From positions 2,108,501 through 2,172,500 of the forward strand of contig JAPWJW010000003.1 of assembly GCA_028283825.1 (NCBI GenBank): a stretch of DNA of 64,000 nt, given 5' to 3'. The stretch comes from Azospirillaceae bacterium. Its GTDB lineage: Bacteria > Pseudomonadota > Alphaproteobacteria > Azospirillales > Azospirillaceae. The notes under the pieces are model-generated. The model saw nothing but the letters and a program-made list of their open reading frames with translations. It had not been told where the DNA came from and searched no databases. The position numbers were made by a program, and so were the translations under genes. Below are positions 38,533 to 48,432 of this stretch, piece after piece (the first letter of the stretch is position 1; each line of letters opens with the position of its first letter).

Positions 38533-39848
38533 TGGCCGGCGGTTCCGCGCTGGAGGTTTTCCTGGGCGAGCGGGGTGTCGGCGTGCTCGAGGCCGATGCG
38601 CAGGGGCGAATGACCTTCACCTATGCCGACCGCAGTCCCTCGTCGCGTCTGTCGATCAGCCTGCCGACCCGTGCCGAAGCCTATTCCGATGATGAATGCC
38701 GCCCCTTCTTCGCCGGCTTGCTGCCGGAAGGGGATGCCTTGCGCGCCGCCGCCGCCCAGCGCCGCCTGCAACCCTATGAAACCTTCGGTCTGCTGCGGGA
38801 ATATGGGGCGGAGTGTGCCGGGGCCGTGCGTTTGCTGCCATCCGGCAGCCGGCCGGAGATTCCGCAGGACTATGAGCCACTCGATGAGGACGGACTGGCC
38901 CGCGTCATCGATGAACTGCCGGCATCGCCAAATTTCGCCGGTGACCGGCGCGTGCGGCTGTCCGTGGCCGGTGCCCAGCCCAAGACGGCCGTGGCATTGC
39001 TGGATGGACAGTTCCACCGGCCGCTGAACGGCTCACCCTCCACCCATCTTATCAAGGTGGCGCGGCCGGACTTTTTCCCCCTGATGCATAAGGCCGAGGC
39101 GTTCTCCATGGCGCTGGCCGGCAGTTTGGGCGTGGACGTGGCGGGAACGGTGCTCCGTTCTTTTGCCGGGCGGGAATGCCTGCTGGTTGAACGTTATGAC
39201 CGGCGTGTCGAGGGCGGCCGCGTTCATGAAATTCACCAGGAGGATTTCTGCCAGGCGTTGGGTTATCCACCAGAGCGGAAATATGAGTTCTCGGACACCG
39301 GCGAGAAGATTGGCCCTGGATTAAGCGAGTGCTTCGCCCTGGTACGGCAGGCGACGGCACCATTGCTGGCGCGAACCGAGTTGATGCGTCGCATCGTCGC
39401 TTCGGTGCTGTTGGCCAACGCCGACGCCCACGCCAAGAATTTCAGCCTGCTGTACGACGTGCCTGGCGCCGCCCCTGCCCTGGCGCCGGCCTATGACATG
39501 GTGTGCACCCGTATCTTCCCGGTCACGGAAGATTTGGCCATGGCCATCGGCGGCGCTGTTCGGCCGGAGGCGATCCGCCGGGTTAATTGGCTTTCATTGG
39601 CGGCGGCGGGGACACCGGGGGCCTTGAGGGCTGTGGAAACGGCGATAAGGACCCAGGCCGAGGCCGTGCTGCCTAAGCTGGAAGACCTGAGGCAGCGACC
39701 CGAATTCACCGGCATCCAACCTTATGAGGACATTCGGCGCTGTGTGGCCGGTATGGTGCGGAGTGTTGCCGCCGCTTTCGACTGGACCATTCCGGCGGAT
39801 GCTCCGCCCTATCTGGCCAGTGCAGGTGGTTGGACGATGCCCAGCTGA
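38532..39848 (+). CDS. hipA: HipA-family serine/threonine kinase toxin
   Basis: A 438-residue full-length HipA with both the N-terminal subdomain and the kinase core. The P-loop region with the regulatory serine is LSVAGAQPKTAVAL, the lysine is in THLIKVARP, LVERYDR follows, and the catalytic and metal segments are HQEDFCQALG, NADAHAKNFSLLY and LAPAYDMVCT. All key kinase residues seem present. HipA kinases phosphorylate aminoacyl-tRNA synthetases (GltX in E. coli) and induce persistence. The ATG at 38532 overlaps the hipB stop (TGATG); a GTG at 38529 is also possible. Confidence 0.9.
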   Translation: MAGGSALEVFLGERGVGVLEADAQGRMTFTYADRSPSSRLSISLPTRAEAYSDDECRPFFAGLLPEGDALRAAAAQRRLQPYETFGLLREYGAECAGAVRLLPSGSRPEIPQDYEPLDEDGLARVIDELPASPNFAGDRRVRLSVAGAQPKTAVALLDGQFHRPLNGSPSTHLIKVARPDFFPLMHKAEAFSMALAGSLGVDVAGTVLRSFAGRECLLVERYDRRVEGGRVHEIHQEDFCQALGYPPERKYEFSDTGEKIGPGLSECFALVRQATAPLLARTELMRRIVASVLLANADAHAKNFSLLYDVPGAAPALAPAYDMVCTRIFPVTEDLAMAIGGAVRPEAIRRVNWLSLAAAGTPGALRAVETAIRTQAEAVLPKLEDLRQRPEFTGIQPYEDIRRCVAGMVRSVAAAFDWTIPADAPPYLASAGGWTMPS

Positions 39849-39852
39849 CGCC

Positions 39853-40077
39853 TCAAGCCTTCTGCCGGGGCCAGCGGGTGTAGGCCAGGTACCAGAGGGC
39901 CGGGACCCCCAGCACGGGGAAGTACAGCAGCAGGGCCCAGTAGGGATTGCGCCCCACCTTGGCCAGCACCAGGCCGGCGGCGCAGACAGCCACGGTGGCC
40001 AGGATGACGACGACCAGCAATGCCGCCCAATTGGGCAGGGCCAGGCTGAGGATGGGGGCGTAGGCCAGGGGCAGCAT
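39853..40077 (-). CDS. Small membrane protein
   Basis: A 74-residue protein with two hydrophobic helices (WAALLVVVILATVAVCAAGLVLA and YWALLLYFPVLGVPALWYLAY) and a short basic tail. The pattern resembles small phospholipase-D-nuclease-N-like or PLDc_N membrane segments, but that is only an impression. It lies 6 bp after the gene for another small membrane protein on the same strand, so the two form an operon. The function is unknown. Confidence 0.65.
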   Translation of the reverse strand: MLPLAYAPILSLALPNWAALLVVVILATVAVCAAGLVLAKVGRNPYWALLLYFPVLGVPALWYLAYTRWPRQKA

Positions 40078-40083
40078 GGGCGC

Positions 40084-40380
40084 TTACTCCGACGCGGTGG
40101 CGGTTTGCGTTGCGCGCTCCCGCTTCAGGCGTTCGCGGGGGTGCAACTTGGGTGCCCGCGCGGGCAGGGCGGGCCAGGGCGTCTTCGCCAGCAGATACAG
40201 GAAGATGACGGGGCCCAGTAGCGGCAGGACCAGCCACAGGGGCCAGGGCCGGGGCAGGCCGGCGCGGACCACCAGGCGATGGGCCGGCCACAACAGCAGC
40301 GCCGTGATCGCCAGATGGATCAGCAGGCTGTGGGCCAGGTCGGTACCGAGATCCAAAACATGTCCCCCCAAATCACCCAC
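40084..40380 (-). CDS. Small membrane protein
   Basis: A 98-residue protein with two hydrophobic helices (LLIHLAITALLLWPAH and WPLWLVLPLLGPVIFLYLL) and a strongly charged C-terminal tail (HPRERLKRERATQ). It is the first of two small membrane-protein genes in tandem. I do not recognise a family. Immediately to the right lie a short gap and then the tandem repeat array. Confidence 0.62.
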   Translation of the reverse strand: MGDLGGHVLDLGTDLAHSLLIHLAITALLLWPAHRLVVRAGLPRPWPLWLVLPLLGPVIFLYLLAKTPWPALPARAPKLHPRERLKRERATQTATASE

Positions 40381-40524
40381 GTTCTTATGGCCGGATCATA
40401 GCCAAAGGACCGCTGGGTTTACAGAGGGCAGGGTTTACCAGCGGAACCGAGCCCGGCGCCTTGAGGTCGATCAAGGCAACCGACCGCCCATCCAGCGGCC
40501 TGACAATTCTCAGGCCGCTGTAGA

Positions 40525-40840
40525 CCGCGACTGCGGTCGCCGGACCTTTTCGGGGAGCCGAAGGCGGACTGAAAAGGGAGGACAGCCAAAGGGCCGGACG
40601 GCCCTGCCGGCACCTGAGGAAATTAAAAAGTCACCGCGACTGCGGTCGCCGGACCTTTTCGGGGAGCCGAAGGCGGACTGAAAAGGGAGGACAGCCAAAG
40701 GGCCGGACGGCCCTGCCGGCACCTGAGGAAATTAAAAAGTCACCGCGACTGCGGTCGCCGGACCTTTTCGGGGAGCCGAAGGCGGACTGAAAAGGGAGGA
40801 CAGCCAAAGGGCCGGACGGCCCTGCCGGCGCCTGAGGAAC
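40525..40840 (-). repeat. Structured intergenic repeat, copy 5: three tandem 109-bp units (reverse)
   Basis: Units begin at 40525, 40634 and 40743. The first two are identical over the whole 109 bp and the third differs only in its last bases. Read on the minus strand, hairpin A is AGGGCC-gtcc-GGCCCT, the central stem is CTTTTCAGTCCGC...CGAAAAG, and hairpin C is GACCGC-agtc-GCGGTC. The array abuts the rlmN stop codon. Confidence 0.93.
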
Positions 40841-42056
40841 TTACAGGGTCCCCGTGGCCGTGAGGCTGGCTTCCTTTTCCGCCACCTGGGCGGCGTACTC
40901 GGCCTGCAAGGCCTTGTGCGCCTCCATGGCCGCCACGCGGGCCTGGACGGACGGCTTCGTGCTTTCGCTCTTCAGCTGGCCGCAGGCGGCCAGGATGTCG
41001 CGGCCGCGCGGGGTGCGCACGGGCGAGGCGTAACCGGCCTCGTTCACGAAATCCGCGAACTTGGTGATCTGCGCGTCGGTGGAGCACTCGAACGGGGCGC
41101 CGGGCCAGTAGTTGAAGGGGATCAGGTTGATCTTGGCGGGAATGCCGCGCAGCAGGCGCACCAGTTCGCGCGCGTCCGCCAGGCTGTCGTTCACGCCCTT
41201 CAGCATGACGTATTCGAAGGTGATGCGGCGCGCGTTGCTCAGGCCCGGATAGTCCCGGCAGGCCTGCATCAGTTCCTTGATGGGGTACTTGCGGTTCAGC
41301 GGCACGATGCGGTCGCGCAGCTCGTCGTTCACGGCGTGCAGGCTGACGGCCAGGTTGACGCCCAGATCGGCGCCGCACTGCTTCATCATCGGCACGACGC
41401 CGGAGGTGGACAGCGTGATGCGCCGCTTGGAAATGGCGATGCCTTCGCCGTCCATGACGATCTTCAGCGCCTTGGCGACATGCGCATAGTTAAACAGCGG
41501 CTCGCCCATGCCCATCATGACGATGTTGCTCAGCATGCGCCCGTCGGGCGGGGCCGGCCATTCGTCCAGATGGTCGCGCGCCAGCATGACCTGGCCCACG
41601 ATTTCCTTGGCGTCGAGGTTGCGCACCAGGCGCTGGGTGCCGGTGTGGGCAGAAACGGCAGGTCAGGGTGCAGCCCACCTGGGAGGAGACGCAGAGCGTG
41701 CCGCGGTCTTCCTCGGGAATGTGGACGGTCTCGATCTCCTGCCCGTCGGGCATGCGGGCCAGCCACTTGCGCGTGCCGTCCTCGCTCTTCAGATCCTTGA
41801 CGGCGGTGGGGCGCTCGATGACGTAGCGCTCGGCCAGCTTCTCGCGCACGCCCTTGGCCAGCGTGCTCATCACCGCGAAGTCGGTGGCGCCGCGATGGTA
41901 GATCCAGTGCCATAGCTGACGCGCGCGGAAGCGCTCCAGCCCGGCCTGCGCGACCTCGGCTTCCAGGTCGTCCCGCGAAAGGCCGACCAGGTTCACCCGC
42001 CCGTCCGCCTGAATCGGCGGCGGGGCGAATTCCGTCATGTGATTTTCAACGCCCAT
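40841..42056 (-). CDS. rlmN: 23S rRNA/tRNA adenine-C2 methyltransferase, frameshifted
   Basis: About 405 residues after frame correction. It is a radical-SAM enzyme that methylates A2503 of 23S rRNA and A37 of some tRNAs. The N-terminal part ends in [13 protein letters not shown], which carries the Cx3Cx2C cluster motif. The reading frame then fails, and the rest ([14 protein letters not shown] through GMGEPLFNY to AACGQLKSE with the conserved C-terminal Cys) continues in another frame. Removing one base from the GGG at 41647-41649 restores the expected [11 protein letters not shown] junction. The ATG at 42056 or 42038 is the start. Confidence 0.9.
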
Positions 42057-42146
42057 GGCGGCGATAGATGGGGCAGATCCGGCCCGGAGTCAAAGGGGAG
42101 ACTCGGGAAAAATACGCGGGGCCGGGTTGCGGTTGTTGGTCTTATG

Positions 42147-42276
42147 CCCTCAGGCGGCGGGCGGCCCCATCCGGGGCCTTGCCTTGTCCTCGGTTTTCAG
42201 TCCGCCTGCGGCTCCCCGAAAATCTCCGGCGCCCCCGGTCGGGGGCTACATCGGCATGAACAGGCTCATGCCGATG
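42147..42276 (+). repeat. Structured intergenic repeat, copy 6 (forward)
   Basis: Hairpin A is GGCCCC-atcc-GGGGCC, the central stem is GGTTTTCAGTCCGC...CGAAAATC, hairpin C is GCCCCC-ggtc-GGGGGC, and terminal hairpin D is an exact 11-bp stem CATCGGCATGA/TCATGCCGATG (42249-42276). It is a complete copy with all four hairpins, 12 bp from the stop codon of the fnr-type gene. Confidence 0.92.
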
Positions 42277-42288
42277 ACGGGGGGCGGC

Positions 42289-43059
42289 TTAAGCGCCTTC
42301 GGCCAAATCCAGCAGGTCGTCCATATCCTGGATCTGCACCTTGTTGCCTTCCAGCAGGCTGATGACGTGGCTGGTTTTCAGCTGGGTGAAGGTGCGGCTG
42401 ACCGTCTCGGTGGTCAGGCCCAGGTAATCGGCGATGTCGGCGCGGCTCATCGGCACGTGCACCGGGTTGGTCTTGTGGCCGCGCCGGCTGGCCCGCTGCG
42501 ACAGCAGCAGCAGGAAGGAGCAAATCTTCTCCTTGGCCGTCTTGCGACCCAGCAGCAGCATCTGGTCCTGCGCGGCCGCCAGCTCGTTGGACGCCATGGA
42601 GAACAGGCGCCGCTGCATCTTGGGGAATTCCTCCAGCAGCGCCTCCATCCGGCGGCGGGGGAAGCGGCAGAGCGAAACCGGCGTCACCGTCTCGGCGGTG
42701 TAGGCATAGCTGTCGTTGACCGACAGGCCGAAGAAATCGCCGGGCAGCAGGAAACCGGTAATCTGCCGGCGCCCGTCGGGCAGCAGCTTGTAGACCTTCA
42801 CGGTGCCGGAGGTGACGTTGTACAGCGTCTCCGCCGGGTCGCCCTCGCCGAACACGGTGTGGCCGCCGTCGAAGCGCGTGGTTTGCAGGATTTCGGCCAG
42901 GCGGCGCAACTCATCCGCCTCCAGTGCCGCGCAGACGGTCAGGGTGCGGACGGTGCAGGCGCTGCACGGGTGCATGTCACCGGCGGGGGCGGGCCCAGAG
43001 GACGTGGACTTGGTGTCACCATCCCGGGAATAGGCAAAATCGATATTGGCATTGGCCAT
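42289..43059 (-). CDS. fnrN: FNR/FnrN-type oxygen-sensing transcription regulator
   Basis: A 256-residue Crp/Fnr-family regulator. The N-terminal cysteines CSACTVRTLTVC have the C-x2-C-x7-C spacing of rhizobial FnrN/FixK-type [4Fe-4S] proteins, and a fourth cysteine occurs in VSLCRFPRR. The cyclic-nucleotide-type sensor fold spans residues 45-165, and the C-terminal helix-turn-helix contains SRADIADYLGLTTETVSRTFTQL, with the E/S/R residues that read TTGAT half-sites. It should activate genes for low-oxygen life. An FNR box lies in its upstream region, near the divergent gene. Confidence 0.9.
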   Translation of the reverse strand: MANANIDFAYSRDGDTKSTSSGPAPAGDMHPCSACTVRTLTVCAALEADELRRLAEILQTTRFDGGHTVFGEGDPAETLYNVTSGTVKVYKLLPDGRRQITGFLLPGDFFGLSVNDSYAYTAETVTPVSLCRFPRRRMEALLEEFPKMQRRLFSMASNELAAAQDQMLLLGRKTAKEKICSFLLLLSQRASRRGHKTNPVHVPMSRADIADYLGLTTETVSRTFTQLKTSHVISLLEGNKVQIQDMDDLLDLAEGA

Positions 43060-43345
43060 CGCCTGCGCTCCGCCCTCGGTTCATCACGGCATCACGATTC
43101 TGCGGAACTGGGGAAGCCCACGCGTGTGACGGTGATGGTGTGATCCGATCATCCCCCGGATCGTTGCCCCCGGTCCAGATCCGAATATGGCGCGGGGCGC
43201 CGATATCGATAAAGACGGGAGATCGAAAAGACGGCCGGCCCTTCATTCCCCAAGCAATGCCGTGGGATCAGCATATAGCCGCTAAACCACGGAGGGAAAG
43301 CCCGGATTGATCCGACCTGACCGTATGGGCCCAAAGGTGGGTGGT

Positions 43346-43359
43346 TTGATCCAGATCAT
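43346..43359 (+). promoter_or_regulatory. FNR/anaerobox
   Basis: TTGAT-CCAG-ATCAT differs from the TTGAT-N4-ATCAA consensus at the last base only. It lies about 70 bases upstream of the acetyltransferase-like gene and 287 bases upstream of the divergent fnr-type gene. A weaker half-similar site (TTGATCCGACCTGA) starts at 43307. The region from 43060 to 43429 holds no gene. Confidence 0.6.
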
Positions 43360-43429
43360 GGCCGCCATTGGGAATACCGATTCAGGATGCCGGTCCACCC
43401 GTCTCGGATTGCAGCGCCGGATTGCCGCC

Positions 43430-43930
43430 ATGCCCGCCACCTTCGTGACCCGCCCCCTCGACCCGCGGCAGATCGACCAAGCCTATGCCCTGATGCGCCC
43501 CTTCTATCCGGGCCTCACGGTGGAACGCTGGCGTGAGCATGCGACGGCCCTGCTGGCGCCCGTCGGCCGGGGCGCCAATGCCAACGCCCCCCTGGGCGGC
43601 ATCGTCACCGTGCAACTGGACCACCGCTACATGCACGGCCTGTTCTCCTACCTCGTGGTGCCGGATCTGGACCACCGCCGGGGTTTGCAGGTCGACGTGT
43701 TCGTGGCGCTGGACCTGTTCGATCCCGTTGCCGCGGCCGATGCCCTGCTGGCGGAGATGGACCGGTTGGCCCAGTTCCATGGCTGCGACGCCATCCACAT
43801 CACCCTGCCGGACCAGCAGGAGGCGGCGCACCCCTCGTTGGCCCGTTTCCGCGCCCGCGGCCATGTGCCGGAGGGCCGGCGCCTGTGCAAGCACCTGGTG
43901 CCGGTGGCGGCAGCCCCGCCGGCGGCTTGA
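43430..43930 (+). CDS. GNAT-like acetyltransferase family protein
   Basis: A 166-residue soluble protein. The pattern TFVTRPLDPRQIDQAYALMRPFYP followed by GGIVTVQLDHRYMHGLFSYLVVPDLDHRRGLQVDVFVALDLF suggests a GNAT fold, although the pyrophosphate-binding R/Q-x-x-G-x-G/A loop is not clear. The ATG at 43430 is chosen because the residues upstream do not look conserved and the FNR box sits between. The presence of that box suggests low-oxygen induction. The acetyltransferase assignment is tentative. Confidence 0.6.
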   Translation: MPATFVTRPLDPRQIDQAYALMRPFYPGLTVERWREHATALLAPVGRGANANAPLGGIVTVQLDHRYMHGLFSYLVVPDLDHRRGLQVDVFVALDLFDPVAAADALLAEMDRLAQFHGCDAIHITLPDQQEAAHPSLARFRARGHVPEGRRLCKHLVPVAAAPPAA

Positions 43931-43941
43931 TCTTCACCTGT

Positions 43942-44067
43942 CCTCAGGCGTCGGCAGGTCCATCCGGACCTTTGGCTATCCTCCCTTTCCAGTCCACTTC
44001 GTTTCCCGGAAAGGTCCGGCGCCCGTAGTCGCGGGCTACAGTGGCATTGAGTGGGCTCATGCCACTG
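43942..44067 (+). repeat. Structured intergenic repeat, copy 7 (forward)
   Basis: Hairpin A is AGGTCC-atcc-GGACCT, the central stem is CCTTTCCAGTCCAC...CCGGAAAGG, hairpin C is GCCCGT-agtc-GCGGGC, and terminal hairpin D is CAGTGGCAT/ATGCCACTG (44039-44067). It follows the acetyltransferase-like gene stop by 11 bp and is a complete four-hairpin copy. Confidence 0.9.
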
Positions 44068-44155
44068 GCGGCAGCGCATAGAGTTTCGGTTCGCGCCGAT
44101 GGCCCCTGCACCCTTTGCCGTTGTGCGGGGGCGGTCGCGCGCTATTCTCCGGCCC

Positions 44156-45346
44156 ATGACTGAAAAGCTCCCCACCCTGCTGTTCCAGGCGGGCCGGCAC
44201 AAGCGCGTGGCCGGTGGCCACCCCTGGGCCTATTCCAACGAAATCCAGATGGATGCCGCCGCCAAGGCCCTGCCCAAGGGCGGGCTGGTGCGGCTGGCCG
44301 ACGCCGGTGGCGGCGTGCTGGGCATCGCGACATTCAACCCGCACACCCTGATCGCGGCGCGCGTCCTGACTCGCGACCTGTCGGTGGCCATCGATGCCGG
44401 CTTCTTCGCCAGCCGCTTCCGCACGGCCGCGGCCTTGCGTGACCGGCTGATCGGCCGGCCCTTCTACCGCCTGATCCATGCCGAGGCCGACGGCCTGCCG
44501 GCGCTGATCGTCGATCGTTATGGCGACGCGCTGGTGGTGCAGGCCAATTCCGCCGGCATGGACCGCCTGCTGCCGCAAATCCTGGAAGGCCTGGACCAGG
44601 TGTTTCCCGGTGCCACCGTCATCCTGCGCAACGATAGCGCCGCCCGCGGCCTGGAAGGCGTGGGGGAAGAGGTGCGCGTGGCGGTGGGCAGCGTGGACGG
44701 CCCGCTTCAGCTTGAGGAAAACGGTACCACCTTCTTCGCCGACCCGGCGGGCGGGCAGAAGACGGGCTGGTTCTACGACCAGCGCGACAACCGCGCCTTC
44801 GTCGCCAACCTGGCCCAGGGCCGCTCCGTCATCGACTTCTACACCTATTGCGGCGGCTTCGGCGTTCTGGCCGCCGCGCGCGGTGCGGCGCGCACCGTGC
44901 TGGTCGACCGGTCGGCCGGCGCCCTGGAACTGGCGGGCAAGGCGGCGGCGGCCAACGGTGTGGCCGACAAGGTGGAGCTGCGCAAGGCCGACGCCTTCGC
45001 CGAACTGGAACGCCTGGCCGAAGCCGGCGAGACATTCGAGGTGGTGATCTGCGACCCGCCGGCCTTCGTGAAGTCCAAGAAAGACTTGGCCAACGGCGCC
45101 CGCGCCTACCGCAAGCTGGCCAAGCTGGGCGCCCAGATCACCGCCCCCGGCGGCATCCTGCTGGTCGCCAGCTGCAGCCACAACATGCCGGCCGACATGT
45201 TCGCCGACCTGGTGGCCAAGGGGCTGGGGGACGCCCGCCGCCAGGGCCGCATCCTGCGCTTCGCCGGCGCCGGTCCCGACCATCCGGTGCACCCCCTGTT
45301 GCCCGAGAGCGCTTATCTGAAGGCTGAAGTCCTGGCGCTGGACTGA
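44156..45346 (+). CDS. rlmI: RlmI-like class I rRNA large subunit methyltransferase
   Basis: A 396-residue protein with an N-terminal PUA RNA-binding domain (HPWAYSNEIQ region and GVLGIATFNPHTLIAARVL) and a C-terminal SAM-dependent Rossmann domain. Motif I reads VIDFYTYCGGFGVLAA, TGWFYDQRDNR precedes it, the catalytic-type motif is ICDPPAFVKSKKD, and LVASCSHNM lies near the end. The E. coli relative methylates C1962 of 23S rRNA. The ATG at 44156 directly precedes the PUA domain. A strong terminator follows. Confidence 0.9.
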   Translation: MTEKLPTLLFQAGRHKRVAGGHPWAYSNEIQMDAAAKALPKGGLVRLADAGGGVLGIATFNPHTLIAARVLTRDLSVAIDAGFFASRFRTAAALRDRLIGRPFYRLIHAEADGLPALIVDRYGDALVVQANSAGMDRLLPQILEGLDQVFPGATVILRNDSAARGLEGVGEEVRVAVGSVDGPLQLEENGTTFFADPAGGQKTGWFYDQRDNRAFVANLAQGRSVIDFYTYCGGFGVLAAARGAARTVLVDRSAGALELAGKAAAANGVADKVELRKADAFAELERLAEAGETFEVVICDPPAFVKSKKDLANGARAYRKLAKLGAQITAPGGILLVASCSHNMPADMFADLVAKGLGDARRQGRILRFAGAGPDHPVHPLLPESAYLKAEVLALD

Positions 45347-45384
45347 TCCGCCTCAGGCGGCCGTTAACATTAACCAATACGAGG

Positions 45385-45411
45385 AAGCGGCTGATTTCAG
45401 CCGCTTTTTTC
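45385..45411 (+). terminator. Rho-independent terminator after rlmI
   Basis: AAGCGGCT-gatttc-AGCCGCTT is an exact stem closed by a 6-base loop and followed by TTTTTC. It lies 38 bases past the stop codon. Confidence 0.92.
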
Positions 45412-45502
45412 GTCTGCCTGCGGCCCTTTCTCGCACGTGCAGCGTTGCGGCGGACCCAGATCTCCCTTGTGACGGTTACATGAATGGCCCGCAGAACCGG
45501 GC

Positions 45503-45561
45503 TTGACACCCCTTATGCTCCGAGCGAGCATTAGTCACCCTAATGCTCAAATAGAGCATAA
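45503..45561 (+). promoter_or_regulatory. nadABC promoter with two palindromic operators
   Basis: A TTGACA -35 element (45503-45508) is followed by palindrome 1, TTATGCTC-N5-GAGCATTA (45513-45533), in the spacer/-10 region, and by palindrome 2, TAATGCTC-N5-GAGCATAA (45541-45561), downstream. The two start 28 bp apart. This is a repressor site pair in the right place to control NAD synthesis; the alphaproteobacterial NadQ regulator is a candidate, but I cannot confirm its consensus. Confidence 0.7.
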
Positions 45562-45683
45562 GGGGGCCCTCACGACAGGGCAGGACAGGGAAGTTTCAAG
45601 GACCACGCCCCCGCCAGCCGCGCCGCGGGGGCCGGCCATGCGGGCCGCACGTCAGGGCGCGTTTGTTTGCCAGGTGTTTGCCC

Positions 45684-46691
<1,008 letters not shown>

Positions 46692-46779
46692 TCCCCTCAT
46701 AAGCCTCTGACCGGGGCCGGCCCCCTTCCCCTTGTTGGGGGCTGCCTCCGGCCCGTTTTCTGGAACGGAGCCTGATCCC

Positions 46780-48432
46780 ATGGATGGCGCGTCTTATCCC
46801 GCAACACCGGTGACGGTGGTGCACAGCGATGTGGTGGTTATCGGATCGGGGGCCGCCGGCATGGCGTCCGCCCTGGCGCTGGCCAAGGCCGGCCGCCGCG
46901 TGCGGCTGCTGACCAAGACCGATGATCTGCCCGGCGGTTCCAGTTTCTGGGCCCAGGGCGGGGTGGCCGTGGCGCTGGGGGCCGGCGACAGTGCCGCCGA
47001 CCATGCCGCCGACACCGTGGCCGCCGGTGCCGGCCTGACCGATCCCGCCATGGCCCGCCTGCTGGCCGAGGCCGGCATTGCCGAGATGTCGGCCCTGCTG
47101 GCTCTGGGCCTGCCCGCCGACCGGGGGCCGGATGGCCAGGTGCTGCTGGGGCGTGAGGCGGCACACGGCTGCCACCGCATCCTGCATGCCGGCGGTGACG
47201 CCACCGGCCGCACGCTGGTGCTGTTCCTGGCCGGCCTGGTGCGCAACACCCCCGCCATCACCGTGTCCGCCCGGACCATGGCCGCCGACCTGGTGGTGCG
47301 CGAGGCCGGGCGCCAGCGCCGCGCCCAGGGCGTGATGGCTTATGAGGACGGGCAGGGCTGGGTCTTTCATGTCGCCCCGCACGTGGTGCTGGCCACCGGC
47401 GGCACCGGCCAGCTATGGGCCGTGACCACCAATCCGGAAGAGGCGACGGCCGATGGCGTCGCCCTGGCCGCCCGCGCCGGCGCCCATCTGGCCGACCTGG
47501 AATTCGTGCAGTTCCACCCCACCGCCCTGGCGGTCGCGGGTCCGCCCGGCCGCCGGCCGCTGTTGACGGAGGCGCTGCGCGGTGCTGGCGCCAAGGTGCT
47601 GGACGGCCACGGCCATGCCTTCATGGCCGATGAACATCCCGATGCCGAACTGGCGCCCCGCGACGTGGTGGCCCGTGCCATCGGCCGCCGGGTGGCGCGC
47701 GGGGAAAAGGTGTTCCTGGACCTGCGGCCCCTGTGGGCCGCCGGCGGTGCCCGGAAGTTCCCCACCGTGGCCGGCATCCTGGCTGAAGCCGGCCTGGACC
47801 CGGCCGCCGCCCCGGTGCCGGTGGCGCCGGCCGCGCACTACCACATGGGCGGCGTGCTGACGGATGCCGACGGCCGCACCTCCATCCCCGGCCTGTGGGC
47901 GGCGGGTGAGGTCGCCTGCACCCATGTCCACGGCGCCAACCGCCTGGCCAGCAATTCCCTGCTGGAGGCGGTGGTGTTTGCCGGCCGCGTGGCCGCCGCC
48001 CTGGTGGCGGAGCCGGCGGTGACCCAGCCGGTCGCCATTCCCAACGCCCCCGTCGTCCCGGGCGATGCGCAGGTGGCCGCCCTGGCGGCCCAGGCGCAGG
48101 TGCTGATGGCGGAAAAGACCGGCTTGGTGCGCGACGGCGTCGGCCTGGCGGAGGCCGCCTTGGTCCTGCAAGGCCTCGGCGCCGCCGCCGACCGGCTGGC
48201 ACCCGCCGCCGATTACGCGGATATCCGCGCCGGCCTGGAACTGCGCAACCGCCTGGCCGTCTCCCGCCTGGTGGTGGAGGCGGCACGGCGGCGCCAGGAA
48301 AGCCGGGGCGCCCACACCCGTGCCGACCATCCCGACACGCTGGACGCCTGGCGCCATCACCAGATCCTGACCCTGGCCGATCTGGGCCGGGGCGGGCTTG
48401 AACCCGCCACCATCCGGGAAACCCATTCATGA
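46780..48432 (+). CDS. nadB: L-aspartate oxidase
   Basis: A 550-residue FAD flavoprotein that oxidises L-aspartate to iminoaspartate, the substrate of NadA. The FAD-binding Rossmann motif [21 protein letters not shown] is near residue 15. [46 protein letters not shown] and the C-terminal [19 protein letters not shown] segment are family hallmarks. GGAG lies nine bases before the ATG at 46780. The 3' end overlaps nadC by 4 bp. Confidence 0.95.
   Translation: MDGASYPATPVTVVHSDVVVIGSGAAGMASALALAKAGRRVRLLTKTDDLPGGSSFWAQGGVAVALGAGDSAADHAADTVAAGAGLTDPAMARLLAEAGIAEMSALLALGLPADRGPDGQVLLGREAAHGCHRILHAGGDATGRTLVLFLAGLVRNTPAITVSARTMAADLVVREAGRQRRAQGVMAYEDGQGWVFHVAPHVVLATGGTGQLWAVTTNPEEATADGVALAARAGAHLADLEFVQFHPTALAVAGPPGRRPLLTEALRGAGAKVLDGHGHAFMADEHPDAELAPRDVVARAIGRRVARGEKVFLDLRPLWAAGGARKFPTVAGILAEAGLDPAAAPVPVAPAAHYHMGGVLTDADGRTSIPGLWAAGEVACTHVHGANRLASNSLLEAVVFAGRVAAALVAEPAVTQPVAIPNAPVVPGDAQVAALAAQAQVLMAEKTGLVRDGVGLAEAALVLQGLGAAADRLAPAADYADIRAGLELRNRLAVSRLVVEAARRRQESRGAHTRADHPDTLDAWRHHQILTLADLGRGGLEPATIRETHS

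Noticed and set aside
40525-40840. Tandem repeats considered as a CRISPR array
   Set aside because: The 109-bp units are contiguous with no variable spacers, and no cas genes are present.
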